DNA of 64,000 bases, taken from NCBI RefSeq assembly GCF_000941055.1, contig NZ_CP007202.1, positions 740,001 through 804,000 of the forward strand, written 5' to 3'. Below the pieces are notes generated by a model, which was given only the letters and a program-made list of their open reading frames with translations, ran no database searches and was not told the DNA's origin. The position numbers and the translations under genes were made by a program. Below, piece after piece: positions 35,909-45,654 of the stretch. This DNA comes from Siansivirga zeaxanthinifaciens CC-SAMT-1. Lineage in GTDB: Bacteria > Bacteroidota > Bacteroidia > Flavobacteriales > Flavobacteriaceae. Position 1 is the first letter of the stretch. Each line of letters begins with the position of its first letter.

Positions 35909-36992
35909 AATAGTTAATGTTATTTTTTATAAACTCAATTGAATATTTTCTTCTTAATGATATAAACTCATTGGCTTGACTAAAATCTACTTCATTAGAA
36001 ACTAATTTCTCAGAACTAATAACTCTATTTGATAATTTTAAATCACTCAACAAATTTAACATCCTAGAATTAGCTTTACCCTTTCTAGAGAATAAATGAA
36101 ATGGTTTATTAAAAATAATAGAAAATGAAAGGCCATGAAAAGAATTAGTTACAACTGCTTCTGAATTTTTGATTAGTTTAACAAAAGTTTCTGGACTTGC
36201 ATTCCAAAAATATCTGTCTGTATCTAAGAAATAATCCTCTATATTAGTGTTAATTGCATAAACTTTAACATCTAGTTTCTGGGATAATTTTCTTGCGTAT
36301 TTGTATAAATTCTTTTGTCTTTTAAAACCATAAACCAATAAGTACTTTTCTTTTGGGATAAAATCACTTAGAGACACTAAATAATCCCATCCATGAGTAT
36401 CAAGTAAGAATACTGGATCTAAAACATTAATAACATTTTCAATACCAAGATCTTTTACAAGTTTTACTCCGTCTTTTTCTCTTATTGATACTGCGTCAAA
36501 ATCACAAATTAATCGTTTATATCTTTCAACCTGATCATCAGGAATCTTAGACATAGCTAAACTTGCCGCGTAGGAAATTTTTTTTGACTCTTTTGGTGCA
36601 AAAGTTAAAAAAAATGCATCATCCTTACCATTCATAAGCTCTTCACAGTTCCATATTTGATCACTTCCGGCAAAATAGTAATCTGCTTTTGGTACATTTC
36701 TATTTAAATCATCCAGATTCTTGTATTGTTTTTCTGATATTGGTATGTATTTTGAAATGAATTTCCCAAACTTCAATTTTCCATAAATCCAATCAGGTAG
36801 TCTAAATACTTCTCGAATAATTCTTATAAAAAAAGATTTGTTAGATTTTGTATAATATGAAGGGTTGTAGTCAATTACTTTTGCGTCTAAGCCTATCTCA
36901 ATAAGAGTTGTATTTAATGCGTAAGTTTGAAGTACCGCTCCATAATTTAACGGTCTATGGCATGTAATTGTATAAGATTTTTGCTTTTTCAC
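35898..36992 (-). CDS. Polysaccharide pyruvyl transferase family protein
   Basis: A 364-residue member of the WcaK/CsaB family, which puts ketal-linked pyruvate from phosphoenolpyruvate onto sugars. Diagnostic segments are TCHRPLNYGAVLQTYALN at the start, YYFAGSDQIWN at about residue 110, and VVTNSFHGLSFSIIFNKPF near residue 280. The start codon is GTG at 36992-36990; the conserved motif begins only about 10 residues in, so no later ATG would do. Pyruvate would add negative charge to the polymer. It is paired with a GT2 gene by overlap. Confidence 0.9.
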   Translation of the reverse strand: MKKQKSYTITCHRPLNYGAVLQTYALNTTLIEIGLDAKVIDYNPSYYTKSNKSFFIRIIREVFRLPDWIYGKLKFGKFISKYIPISEKQYKNLDDLNRNVPKADYYFAGSDQIWNCEELMNGKDDAFFLTFAPKESKKISYAASLAMSKIPDDQVERYKRLICDFDAVSIREKDGVKLVKDLGIENVINVLDPVFLLDTHGWDYLVSLSDFIPKEKYLLVYGFKRQKNLYKYARKLSQKLDVKVYAINTNIEDYFLDTDRYFWNASPETFVKLIKNSEAVVTNSFHGLSFSIIFNKPFHLFSRKGKANSRMLNLLSDLKLSNRVISSEKLVSNEVDFSQANEFISLRRKYSIEFIKNNINYYGN

Positions 36993-37158
36993 TATTCTAA
37001 ATTTAATTATAACATTTATATTCCTATATTTTTCCTATTAAGTTAAAGTGTAAAGAAGTCTAATAATGATATCTCATTAGAAAACAATGATATTATTTTC
37101 ATAATGTTCACAAAAACAAACCCTTAATAAATTTTTATTAAATAAAAAACAATTATTG

Positions 37159-38616
37159 TCAATTATTAATTAAAAGTAATCTATTTCGATACAATAATAT
37201 TACTCCAATAATGGTAAATACAACTCTAATCAACATACCTAAATTATTACCAAAGAAAAAATCGCCAAAAATTATGCAATTAATCAAAATAATAAATAAA
37301 ATAATCGCATCTTTTATAAAAATCCATAAAGAAATACACTTTATTTTCAAAAAGAATCTAACATTTAAATAATTTATTAAGAACAATATAAAAGAACCAA
37401 TAATAAATGAATAAGCAGCACCAATCATAAGATAATTAGGTATTAATAATAAATTTAAACCTAAACTAACTAATCCAACAACAATGGTAATTAAAGCTAT
37501 AGAATAAGTTTTTCTTGTATAATAAGCATAATTAACATAACAGTTATATGCAAACAAAAAATATGACCCCATAATTAATAATTGAAAAATTTTATATCCT
37601 TCAAAATACTCTACCGGAGCTACTATTCTAAAAATTAAATCAGCATGAAGTATTAACAAAATGCATACTATTAAAAAAACAAATGATAATAACTTAACTC
37701 TTTTCTCTATTAACATATAGGATTTCGTTCTCAAATAGTCCTGAAATACTGGAACCCATGATTTATTTACTGCACCTATTAAAACTGGTAAAACAAAACT
37801 TAAATTAGAAGCTAAAGAATATATTCCTGTAGCTGAAATACTAATATAAGTCCCGATTAAGATTCTATCAAACTGCCTTAAAACAAGATTAGAAATTAAA
37901 TGAGGTATTAATGGGACACCAAAATAAAAAGAATACAGTATCAATTCTTTATTTTTTGTAATTGAAACTTTAAATAAATCTTTAAACCTAAATAGAACAA
38001 TAAAACAAAAAATAACAGATATAATCAACCGACTTAAAAATTGTCCTAACAATTCATTCCCTTTAAATATAGTTAACATTAATATAATTGAAATAAATAC
38101 GCTACCTCCAGAAGTCATTAATGAGTTTAGAACATATTTACCACTAAATCTTTTACCTAGTAAAGTTGATTGATAAAAACCTATAAAGCCCATAAAAAAA
38201 ACATCTGCAATACAGATATAGTAATATTTTGAATCTAACCCAAAAAAAGAAGAATAATTAAAAATTGTTTCGCTAAAAATTAATACCAGACTAAAACCAA
38301 ATGAAAATACAGTTATGAATTTAAGGTTAACTTTGATAAAAATATCTTCATTTTCTCCTTTCTCAAATAACCTTTGAGTAACTGCTCCAGGAAAGTTAAG
38401 AGTCAATGGTACAATCAAGAAACTATAAAAAAGTTGATAAATTGATAATACACCATAATCTTCAACGCTAAGTATTCTTGAAAAAATTGGAATCGTTAAA
38501 AAGATAATTCCCTTGTTCAGAAAATCTCCAAAGGTATACAAGAAAGTATCAATAGTAAATTTATTAGTTGAAAGTACTTTAGTTTTTAATTCAATAAAAT
38601 CAATATTTTTTTTCAT
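37159..38616 (-). CDS. Wzx-type oligosaccharide flippase
   Basis: A 485-residue protein with about fourteen membrane helices. The N-terminus FTIDTFLYTFGDFLNKGIIFLTIPIFSRILSVEDYGVLSIYQLFY and the internal LVLRQFDRILIGTYISISATGIYSLASNLS are typical of the polysaccharide-transporter branch of the MOP superfamily. It flips the undecaprenyl-linked repeat unit to the periplasm for the polymerase. AT-rich and isolated by gaps of 166 and 230 bases on its two sides; an AT-only inverted repeat (TTAATAAA/TTTATTAA) just past its stop is too weak to call a terminator. Confidence 0.9.
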   Translation of the reverse strand: MKKNIDFIELKTKVLSTNKFTIDTFLYTFGDFLNKGIIFLTIPIFSRILSVEDYGVLSIYQLFYSFLIVPLTLNFPGAVTQRLFEKGENEDIFIKVNLKFITVFSFGFSLVLIFSETIFNYSSFFGLDSKYYYICIADVFFMGFIGFYQSTLLGKRFSGKYVLNSLMTSGGSVFISIILMLTIFKGNELLGQFLSRLIISVIFCFIVLFRFKDLFKVSITKNKELILYSFYFGVPLIPHLISNLVLRQFDRILIGTYISISATGIYSLASNLSFVLPVLIGAVNKSWVPVFQDYLRTKSYMLIEKRVKLLSFVFLIVCILLILHADLIFRIVAPVEYFEGYKIFQLLIMGSYFLFAYNCYVNYAYYTRKTYSIALITIVVGLVSLGLNLLLIPNYLMIGAAYSFIIGSFILFLINYLNVRFFLKIKCISLWIFIKDAIILFIILINCIIFGDFFFGNNLGMLIRVVFTIIGVILLYRNRLLLINN

Positions 38617-38846
38617 TATTTACACATTACTAAGCTTATCTTTTCTTTCCTTAACAATTAGCCTCATCCTTAAAAGAAAAAATAATTTAAAAAGGGAAAA
38701 CTTAAATAATAAACTACTTCGACATCCTTAATCAACAATAAATCAATGGATTATATCCTATTATTGAGCTGAAAACTCATCAAAATTCGTAATAACATAG
38801 TTTACTATATTCGAGAGACGTTAAAAATAATAAATTAGTTTATTCA

Positions 38847-39893
38847 TTATTTATTAATATACCATCCATAAACAATTTTGATACCCTCTTTCAATTCAAT
38901 TTTATACTCCCAACCTAAGCTATTCAACTTCGAAACATCTGTTAATTTGCGCATCGTACCATCTGGTTTTTCTGTATTAAAAACTAAATCACCATTAAAA
39001 CCAATGGTTTCTTTTATGGTTTCAGCTAATTCCTTTATTGAAACATCTTTGCCTGTTCCAATATTAATATGAGTATTTCTTATTTCTTTATCGCCTTCAT
39101 TGTAAGTGTCTGAAAAGTTTCGGTTTTCCATAATAAAAACACAAGCATCTGCCATATCTTCACTCCATAAAAACTCTCGTTTTGGTTTTCCCGAACCCCA
39201 AATTTCAACACTTTTTTCTGTAACACCAAACTTTAACAAATATGATCTTGCTTCGTCTATAGAATTGACTCCTAAATCTTTAACCACTTCATCATGTTTT
39301 GATTCTGATAATAATTTGGCTAAATGAATTTTACGAATAAGTGCTGGTAAAACATGCGATTTTTCTAAATCGAAATTATCGTTTGGTCCATACAAATTAG
39401 TAGGCATAACTGAAATAAAATTGGTGCTGTATTGCAAGTTGTAACTTTCACACATTTTAATGCCAGCTATTTTTGCAATAGCATAAGGCTCATTAGTATA
39501 TTCTAAAGTATCCGTTAACAAATACTCCTCTTTCATGGGCTGAGGAGCGTTTTTAGGATATATGCATGTACTGCCCAAAAACAATAGTTTTTTAACTTTA
39601 TGAAGATAACTTTGATGAATCACATTGTTCTGAATCATCATATTCTCATAAATAAAATCGGCTCTATAAACATTATTAGCAACAATACCACCAACTTTGG
39701 CAGCTGCTAAAAACACATAATCTGGTTTTTCTTCTTCAAAAAAAGTTGCAACCGTTGTTTGATTTGTTAAATCCAGTTCTTGATGTGTTCTGGTTATAAT
39801 GTTGGTATACCCTTTACTTTGTAAGTTTTTATAAATAGCACTTCCAACCAATCCTCTATGACCAGCAATATATATTTTAGAATTTTTATCCAT
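38847..39893 (-). CDS. fcl: GDP-L-fucose synthase
   Basis: A 348-residue SDR enzyme, the epimerase/reductase making GDP-L-fucose from GDP-4-keto-6-deoxymannose. [15 protein letters not shown] is the NADP motif; [18 protein letters not shown] and [11 protein letters not shown] supply the Ser-Tyr-Lys triad; [15 protein letters not shown] is the substrate region. Compared with E. coli WcaG (321 aa) there is an insertion of about 30 residues near 200-230 ([24 protein letters not shown]), as in other Bacteroidota forms I recall. It follows gmd by 5 bases. Confidence 0.95.
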   Translation of the reverse strand: MDKNSKIYIAGHRGLVGSAIYKNLQSKGYTNIITRTHQELDLTNQTTVATFFEEEKPDYVFLAAAKVGGIVANNVYRADFIYENMMIQNNVIHQSYLHKVKKLLFLGSTCIYPKNAPQPMKEEYLLTDTLEYTNEPYAIAKIAGIKMCESYNLQYSTNFISVMPTNLYGPNDNFDLEKSHVLPALIRKIHLAKLLSESKHDEVVKDLGVNSIDEARSYLLKFGVTEKSVEIWGSGKPKREFLWSEDMADACVFIMENRNFSDTYNEGDKEIRNTHINIGTGKDVSIKELAETIKETIGFNGDLVFNTEKPDGTMRKLTDVSKLNSLGWEYKIELKEGIKIVYGWYINK

Positions 39894-39898
39894 TACTT

Positions 39899-41017
39899 TT
39901 ATTCAAAATAATTTTTAATTCTATAACCGCCATCTTTGAGATATTGTTGTTTTTCCATTAAGTTGATATCGCTCGTCATCATATCTTCAACTAAAGCTTC
40001 TAAATCGTACTTAGGAACCCACCCTAATTTTTCTTTTGCTTTGGTTGCATCACCAATTAACAATTCTACCTCTGTAGGTCTGAAGTACTTAGGATCGACT
40101 GCTATAACTTCTTTTCCTATTTCTAGCTGGTATTTTGGATTATTACAAGATTTTACATAACCCTTTTCGTCTACACCTTCGCCTTTAAATTCTAATTCTA
40201 CGCCTACATGATTAAAACACATTTTAATAAAATCTCGAACCGTAGTTGTTTTTCCGGTAGCAATGACCCAATCTTCTGCTTCATCAGCCTGAAGAATCAT
40301 CCACATCATTCGAATATAATCTTTAGCGTGACCCCAATCTCTTTGTGCATCTAAATTACCTAAAAAGATTTTTTCTTGTAATCCTAATGCAATTTTAGAG
40401 GTTGCTCTCGTAATCTTTCTAGTTACAAAAGTTTCTCCACGAATTGGTGACTCGTGATTAAATAAAATACCATTACATGCGTAAATTCCGTAAGCTTCTC
40501 TGTAATTTACAGTTATCCAGTAGGCATACATTTTTGCCACTGCATAAGGACTTCTTGGGTAAAAAGGTGTTTTTTCGGTTTGAGGAACTTCTTGAACTTT
40601 ACCGTATAATTCTGATGTTGAAGCTTGATAAATTCTGGTTTTCTTTTCCATTCCTAACAATCGAATAGCTTCCAATAGTCTTAAAGTACCAATACCATCG
40701 GCATTTGCAGTATATTCTGGCATTTCAAAAGACACATGAACATGGCTCATAGCAGCTAAATTATATATCTCGTCTGGCTGTACTTCTTGAATGAGGCGTG
40801 TTAAATTTGTACTATCGGTTAAATCTCCATAGTGAAGGAAAAAATTTCTATTTTCAACATGTGGATCCTGATATAAGTGATCAATTCTATCGGTATTAAA
40901 TAACGATGATCGTCTTTTAACACCATGAACTTCATACCCTTTTTTTAACAAAAATTCACTTAAGTAAGCACCATCTTGACCAGTTACTCCTGTAATTAAA
41001 GCTACTTTATTTTTCAT
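39899..41017 (-). CDS. gmd: GDP-mannose 4,6-dehydratase
   Basis: A 372-residue NADP-dependent dehydratase. [29 protein letters not shown] at the N-terminus is diagnostic of Gmd; [17 protein letters not shown] and [14 protein letters not shown] carry the catalytic Thr/Ser-Glu and Tyr-Lys residues. It converts GDP-mannose to the 4-keto-6-deoxy sugar used by Fcl. The two genes form a pair with promoter-like boxes in the 286-base gap upstream. The GDP-mannose-producing genes manB/manC are not in the window. Confidence 0.97.
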   Translation of the reverse strand: MKNKVALITGVTGQDGAYLSEFLLKKGYEVHGVKRRSSLFNTDRIDHLYQDPHVENRNFFLHYGDLTDSTNLTRLIQEVQPDEIYNLAAMSHVHVSFEMPEYTANADGIGTLRLLEAIRLLGMEKKTRIYQASTSELYGKVQEVPQTEKTPFYPRSPYAVAKMYAYWITVNYREAYGIYACNGILFNHESPIRGETFVTRKITRATSKIALGLQEKIFLGNLDAQRDWGHAKDYIRMMWMILQADEAEDWVIATGKTTTVRDFIKMCFNHVGVELEFKGEGVDEKGYVKSCNNPKYQLEIGKEVIAVDPKYFRPTEVELLIGDATKAKEKLGWVPKYDLEALVEDMMTSDINLMEKQQYLKDGGYRIKNYFE

Positions 41018-41055
41018 TTAGTATTTATTTATTCGAAATCTTAATATATCATTTG

Positions 41056-41134
41056 CAAAAATAATATAATTGCCATGGTTGGGAAGATAATTCATACTTA
41101 TTAGGTATAATTATCGTCATAATTAACAAATATA
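41056..41134 (-). promoter_or_regulatory. Candidate promoter boxes for gmd-fcl
   Basis: Two TAnnTTTG matches lie on the minus strand upstream of gmd: TATTTTTG at 41063-41056 and TATATTTG at 41134-41127. Neither has an obvious TTTG partner. The remainder of the 286-base gap (41018-41303) is AT-rich with no ORF. Confidence 0.4.
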
Positions 41135-41303
41135 AAATTTATAAGGAGTTCAAAAAGAAATATCTTTTTTTTTAAGAAAAACATAAATAAAAAAAAACAA
41201 TCTTAAACTAAATAATAAATTGAATCGATTTTTTTTCTAATAAATCTTTTTTAATCAATGAGATAATTAAGAAACTAAAACTGATTTTAATTGTAATGTA
41301 GAA

Positions 41304-42155
41304 TTAAAATTTATTAATTACCAATTCAAGAGATTTATCCCAATATGGAATAGAAACATTTAACTTTTTTGATATTTTACTTTTGTCTAAAACACTGTAT
41401 TTAGGTCGGTTTGCAGGTGTTGGGTAACTGACAGTATTTATTGGGTTTAATACTATATTTTTATTTGATAATTTAAAAATTGCATTAGCAAAGTCATACC
41501 AACTTATTTCGCCTAAATTACTATAATGATACTCACCATATACTTTGGTTTTGGAATCAATTAAATGAAGGATAACCCTAGCCAAATCTCCCGCATAAGT
41601 AGGTGTCCCTATTTGATCGTTGACAACACTAATTTCTTTTCGTGATTCGGCTAAACGCAACATGGTTTTCATGAAATTATTTCCATACTCAGAATACAAC
41701 CAGGACGTTCTAATTATAAAATACGTATCTAGAATTTTCTGAATTTCTAATTCTCCCTGTAATTTTGACTTTCCATAAATATTTAAGGGATTTGTACTAT
41801 CTGTTTCTAAATAAGGACTTTGTTTAGTTCCATCAAATACAAAATCTGTAGAAATGTGCATTAGAGTAATTTGATGTATTTTACAAGCTTCAGCTAAATT
41901 TTTAGCTCCAATGGCGTTTACTAAAAATGCTTCTTCAACATCTTCTTCAGCTTTATCTACTGCCGTATAAGCGGCACAATTAATGCAATAATCTATTGTA
42001 TTTAATTTAAAAAAGTTATCGAGTTGACTGTAATCGCAAATATCTAAATCTTGACGATTCGTGTATATAAATTTAAAATGATTATATACTTTTGAAATAT
42101 CTTTTATGCAACTTGCTAGTTGTCCGTTACCGCCTGTAACTAATATGGTTGTCAT
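41304..42155 (-). CDS. rfbD: dTDP-4-dehydrorhamnose reductase
   Basis: A 283-residue SDR enzyme performing the last step to dTDP-L-rhamnose. TGGNGQLASCI is the NADPH motif, STDFVFDGTKQSPYLETD and NIYGKSKLQGE hold the catalytic Thr, Tyr and Lys, and RTSWLYSEYGNNF is family-specific. Last of the rfbB-A-C-D set, overlapping rfbC by 4 bases. Normal length. Confidence 0.96.
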   Translation of the reverse strand: MTTILVTGGNGQLASCIKDISKVYNHFKFIYTNRQDLDICDYSQLDNFFKLNTIDYCINCAAYTAVDKAEEDVEEAFLVNAIGAKNLAEACKIHQITLMHISTDFVFDGTKQSPYLETDSTNPLNIYGKSKLQGELEIQKILDTYFIIRTSWLYSEYGNNFMKTMLRLAESRKEISVVNDQIGTPTYAGDLARVILHLIDSKTKVYGEYHYSNLGEISWYDFANAIFKLSNKNIVLNPINTVSYPTPANRPKYSVLDKSKISKKLNVSIPYWDKSLELVINKF

Positions 42156-42697
42156 AAAACAGCATCTTTAAAAATTGGTAACTTTAAATCTTTTTCAGAA
42201 ACAATCAGGTCATCAAATGGAAAATCCCAATTAATATTTAATTCTTTATCATTAAAAATAATTCCAGCTTCAGATGATTTATTATAATAATTATCACATT
42301 TATAAGAAAAAATAGTATGATCTTCTAAAGTTAAAAAACCGTGTGCAAAACCTTTAGGAATATATAGTTGTTGATGATTAATATCGTCTAATAGTATTGA
42401 AAAATGTTTTCCAAAAGTTGCTGAATCTTTTCTAGTATCAACACAAACATCTAAAACCTTGCCTTTAACAACGCGAACTAATTTGGATTGAGCATAGACG
42501 CCTGTTTGATAGTGAAGCCCCCTTAAAACGCCTTTATTCGATTTAGATTGATTATCCTGGACAAAATTAGTAGATATGCCCGTTTCATTTTTAAAGTTAA
42601 TCTCGTTAAAACTTTCAAAAAAATAACCGCGCTCATCTTCGAGTACATTTGGCGTAAGTACGTAACATCCTTTTAAAAACGTTTCTTCAGCTATCAT
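42152..42697 (-). CDS. rfbC: dTDP-4-dehydrorhamnose 3,5-epimerase
   Basis: A 181-residue cupin-fold epimerase. VLRGLHYQTGVYAQSKLVRVVKGKVLDVCVD contains the catalytic His and Lys, and YIPKGFAHGFLTLED is the second signature. It acts between RfbB and RfbD. One base separates it from rfbA, and it overlaps rfbD by 4 bases. Confidence 0.96.
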   Translation of the reverse strand: MIAEETFLKGCYVLTPNVLEDERGYFFESFNEINFKNETGISTNFVQDNQSKSNKGVLRGLHYQTGVYAQSKLVRVVKGKVLDVCVDTRKDSATFGKHFSILLDDINHQQLYIPKGFAHGFLTLEDHTIFSYKCDNYYNKSSEAGIIFNDKELNINWDFPFDDLIVSEKDLKLPIFKDAVL

Positions 42698-42698
42698 G

Positions 42699-43556
42699 TT
42701 ATTTTAATTGTTGAAGGTATTCGCCATAACCACTTTTTAGTAACGGTTTAGCCAAGTTTAATAATTGTTCTCTTGTTATGTATCCCATTTTATAGGCGAC
42801 TTCTTCAATACATCCTATTTTGAGGCCTTGTCGTTCTTCTATAACTTGAACAAACTGTGATGCTTGCATAAGAGAAGAAAAGGTTCCTGTATCTAACCAG
42901 GCTGTACCCTTATCTAGTATTTTTACACGAAGTAACTCTTTTTCTAAATACGCTTTATTAACATCGGTGATCTCTAACTCCCCTCTTTGACTTGGCTTAA
43001 TATTTTTAGCAATATCTATTACGTTATTATCGTAAAAATAGATGCCTGGAACAGCAAAATTAGATTTTGGTTCTATTGGTTTTTCTTCAATAGAAATGGC
43101 TTTATTTTCATCATTAAATTCAACAACACCATATCGTTGGGGGTCATGAACATGGTAAGCAAAAATAATACCTCCCTTGGGATTTGTAATGGTTTGTAAG
43201 GTTTCGTTTAAACCAGAGCCATAAAAAATATTATCACCCAAAATAAGCGCTACACTATCTTTACTTATAAATTTTTCACCTATAATAAAGGCTTCAGCCA
43301 GTCCATTCGGTTGGTCTTGTACTGCATACTCAAAAACACATCCATAATCTGATCCGTTGCCTAATAAATCTATAAATTTTGGTAAATCATTTGATGTAGA
43401 AATTATTAAAACCTCTCTTATACCAGCAGACATTAAGGTTGTTAATGGATAATATATCATAGGTTTATCAAAAACAGGCATTAATTGTTTGCTTACTACT
43501 TTTGTAAGTGGATATAATCTCGTTCCCGAACCTCCTGCTAATATAATGCCCTTCAT
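42699..43556 (-). CDS. rfbA: Glucose-1-phosphate thymidylyltransferase
   Basis: A 285-residue nucleotidyltransferase making dTDP-glucose. [36 protein letters not shown] is the classic nucleotide-binding start, and [13 protein letters not shown] and [16 protein letters not shown] follow as in RmlA. It overlaps rfbB by a single base. Usually feedback-inhibited by dTDP-rhamnose (family knowledge). Confidence 0.97.
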   Translation of the reverse strand: MKGIILAGGSGTRLYPLTKVVSKQLMPVFDKPMIYYPLTTLMSAGIREVLIISTSNDLPKFIDLLGNGSDYGCVFEYAVQDQPNGLAEAFIIGEKFISKDSVALILGDNIFYGSGLNETLQTITNPKGGIIFAYHVHDPQRYGVVEFNDENKAISIEEKPIEPKSNFAVPGIYFYDNNVIDIAKNIKPSQRGELEITDVNKAYLEKELLRVKILDKGTAWLDTGTFSSLMQASQFVQVIEERQGLKIGCIEEVAYKMGYITREQLLNLAKPLLKSGYGEYLQQLK

Positions 43557-44563
43557 TATCCTTTATATTTTTTTAAATACCACGCTACTGTCTTTCTAAT
43601 CCCGGTTTCAAAAACTTCTTGGGCTTTCCAATGTAATTCATTTTCGATTTTAGATGCATCAATAGCGTATCGAAAATCATGACCAGGTCTGTCTTTTACA
43701 AATTTAATTTGTTCTTTATAAGATGATTTCATAGGGCAAATTTCATCTAAAATCTCACAAATAGTTTCTGCAATATATAAATTATTACGTTCGTTTTTGC
43801 CTCCAATATTGTAGGTTTCTCCCGAAACACCATTTTGAAAAACTAAATCGATACCTTTACAATGATCTTCTACATACAACCAATCTCTAATGTTTTTACC
43901 ATCGCCATAAATAGGAATTGATTCTCCAGTAATAGCTTTTCTAATAATGGTTGGTATTAATTTTTCGTCATGCTGTTTAGGCCCGTAGTTATTAGAGCAG
44001 TTTGTTGTAACCACATTCATTCCATATGTATGAAAATAGCTTCTAACAATAAAATCTGACGAGGCTTTTGAAGCACTGTAAGGACTGTTGGGAGCATAGG
44101 GTGTTTGTTCTGAAAACAAGCCAGTTTCTCCTAAAGTTCCATAAACCTCATCGGTTGAAATATGATGAAATCTTGCAGATTTATAAATGTCTTTTACTTT
44201 ACCTGGGCTATCCATCCAAATTTTTTTAGCTACATCTAAAAGATTGAATGTACCCATTATATTTGTATGTATAAATGTATCTGGATTTGTTATAGAATTA
44301 TCTACATGAGATTCTGCAGCAAAATGAATAACACCTTGAAATTTATAGGTTTCAAATAAGTTTTCAATTAAATTTCTATCGCAAATATCCCCCTGAATAA
44401 ACTCATAATTAGCGTTGTTTTCAACCACTTTTAAATTAGAAAGCTCACCTGCATAAGTGAGCTTATCTATATTTATAATTTTAATTTTAGGGTACGTATT
44501 TAAGAAATAAGGAATAAAATTAGACCCTATAAAACCCGCTCCCCCAGTAATTAAAATTGTCAT
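43556..44563 (-). CDS. rfbB: dTDP-glucose 4,6-dehydratase
   Basis: A 335-residue SDR dehydratase. [16 protein letters not shown] is the NAD motif; [19 protein letters not shown] has the Thr-Asp-Glu catalytic triplet and [15 protein letters not shown] the Tyr-Lys pair. First of the rfbBACD genes, one base after the Wzz-like gene, so co-transcribed with it. Confidence 0.97.
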   Translation of the reverse strand: MTILITGGAGFIGSNFIPYFLNTYPKIKIINIDKLTYAGELSNLKVVENNANYEFIQGDICDRNLIENLFETYKFQGVIHFAAESHVDNSITNPDTFIHTNIMGTFNLLDVAKKIWMDSPGKVKDIYKSARFHHISTDEVYGTLGETGLFSEQTPYAPNSPYSASKASSDFIVRSYFHTYGMNVVTTNCSNNYGPKQHDEKLIPTIIRKAITGESIPIYGDGKNIRDWLYVEDHCKGIDLVFQNGVSGETYNIGGKNERNNLYIAETICEILDEICPMKSSYKEQIKFVKDRPGHDFRYAIDASKIENELHWKAQEVFETGIRKTVAWYLKKYKG

Positions 44564-44564
44564 T

Positions 44565-45641
44565 TTAATTTAAAATTTTTGACTGACTTTTTAAGAATTT
44601 ACCAAAACCAATAATTGAAAAAACAAGTAAAGTTGCTATAAACAATACGATTGGTAAAACAAACTTCTTTTTGTCGGTCCATTCACTTATATCATAACCT
44701 GATTTAGGAAAACCTGCCAAAACATTTACTACATTTTTTTCTTCAACCAAAGCCTTATTAATTTGCATTCTTTCATTTTCTAATCCTAATCGCTTTTCTA
44801 TAATTTTGGATTCGTCAACAATAAGATTAGTTGATTCTGCATTACCCATATAAAGATTTGTTCCAGAATTCGGAATTTGCTGCTTTTTAGACTCACTAAT
44901 TCTGATTTTTAAATATTCTGCTACTAGAGAATCTGTTTTTTCCAACTGAGTCACTAAAACTTTATCTTTTTGGTTTAGGTTCAATTTATTTACTTCTACT
45001 AGTTCTTGTAAATAAGGATTTCCTGAAAGTTGTTCTGTAAAAGTCTTTTCTATTTTTTTATATATATACTTATCGGTTGAGGCTACACCAATTCTGTGAA
45101 TTGAATAATTATAAGGTGTTAAAGATTCTTTAAATCTAATATATGTCATTTCTAATCTTGAAATCGAATCTAATTGACCATAAAAATCAGAATACATTTT
45201 AGCTATGTTATTCTCATCTAAATCGGGCTCAATATAAAATCCTTTTAATTTGGATGCATCTTTTATAGAAATATCAAATCGTTTGGCTAGTTCTAAAGTG
45301 TCTTTGTCTTCATAGGCTAATTGATGAAACTGCTTTAAATTCTCATAAACTTGTCTGGCAGAATTAAAATTAGTTTCAATATACATATTAGCGCCGTAAA
45401 GCTTATCTGAACTGTTATCTATAAAAAACCCTATAACAACCCCTAATACTACCACTCCTGCATACCATACAAATCGTTGATATATGTGAACAAAAAGTAA
45501 TAAAACAACTTTGTAAATACCAATAAAAATACTCCCTATAAACTTAAAAAAGCGGTCAAAAGCATTTCCTATTATTTTAAACAACTGGCCTAAATCGACT
45601 TCCTCTGATTGTGGTTGTGGTGTTTGCGAATCTTTACTCAT
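44565..45641 (-). CDS. Wzz-like chain-length/polysaccharide co-polymerase protein
   Basis: A 358-residue inner-membrane protein with a cytoplasmic N-terminal segment (PQPQSEEVDLGQLFKIIGNAFDRF), membrane helices at about residues 37-75, a large periplasmic helical domain with coiled-coil character (residues 80-320), and a C-terminal helix (KKFVLPIVLFIATLLVFSIIGFG) preceded by FPKSGYDISEW. Two membrane ends around a periplasmic helical domain is the Wzz layout; sequence similarity by eye is weak, and no tyrosine kinase domain is attached. It sits directly before rfbB, which supports the role. Confidence 0.65.
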   Translation of the reverse strand: MSKDSQTPQPQSEEVDLGQLFKIIGNAFDRFFKFIGSIFIGIYKVVLLLFVHIYQRFVWYAGVVVLGVVIGFFIDNSSDKLYGANMYIETNFNSARQVYENLKQFHQLAYEDKDTLELAKRFDISIKDASKLKGFYIEPDLDENNIAKMYSDFYGQLDSISRLEMTYIRFKESLTPYNYSIHRIGVASTDKYIYKKIEKTFTEQLSGNPYLQELVEVNKLNLNQKDKVLVTQLEKTDSLVAEYLKIRISESKKQQIPNSGTNLYMGNAESTNLIVDESKIIEKRLGLENERMQINKALVEEKNVVNVLAGFPKSGYDISEWTDKKKFVLPIVLFIATLLVFSIIGFGKFLKSQSKILN

Positions 45642-45654
45642 AGTATGACTGTAA

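Noticed and set aside
37130..37158. Terminator after the wzx gene
   Set aside because: The inverted repeat TTAATAAA/TTTATTAA is A/T only and would be too unstable to act as an intrinsic terminator.
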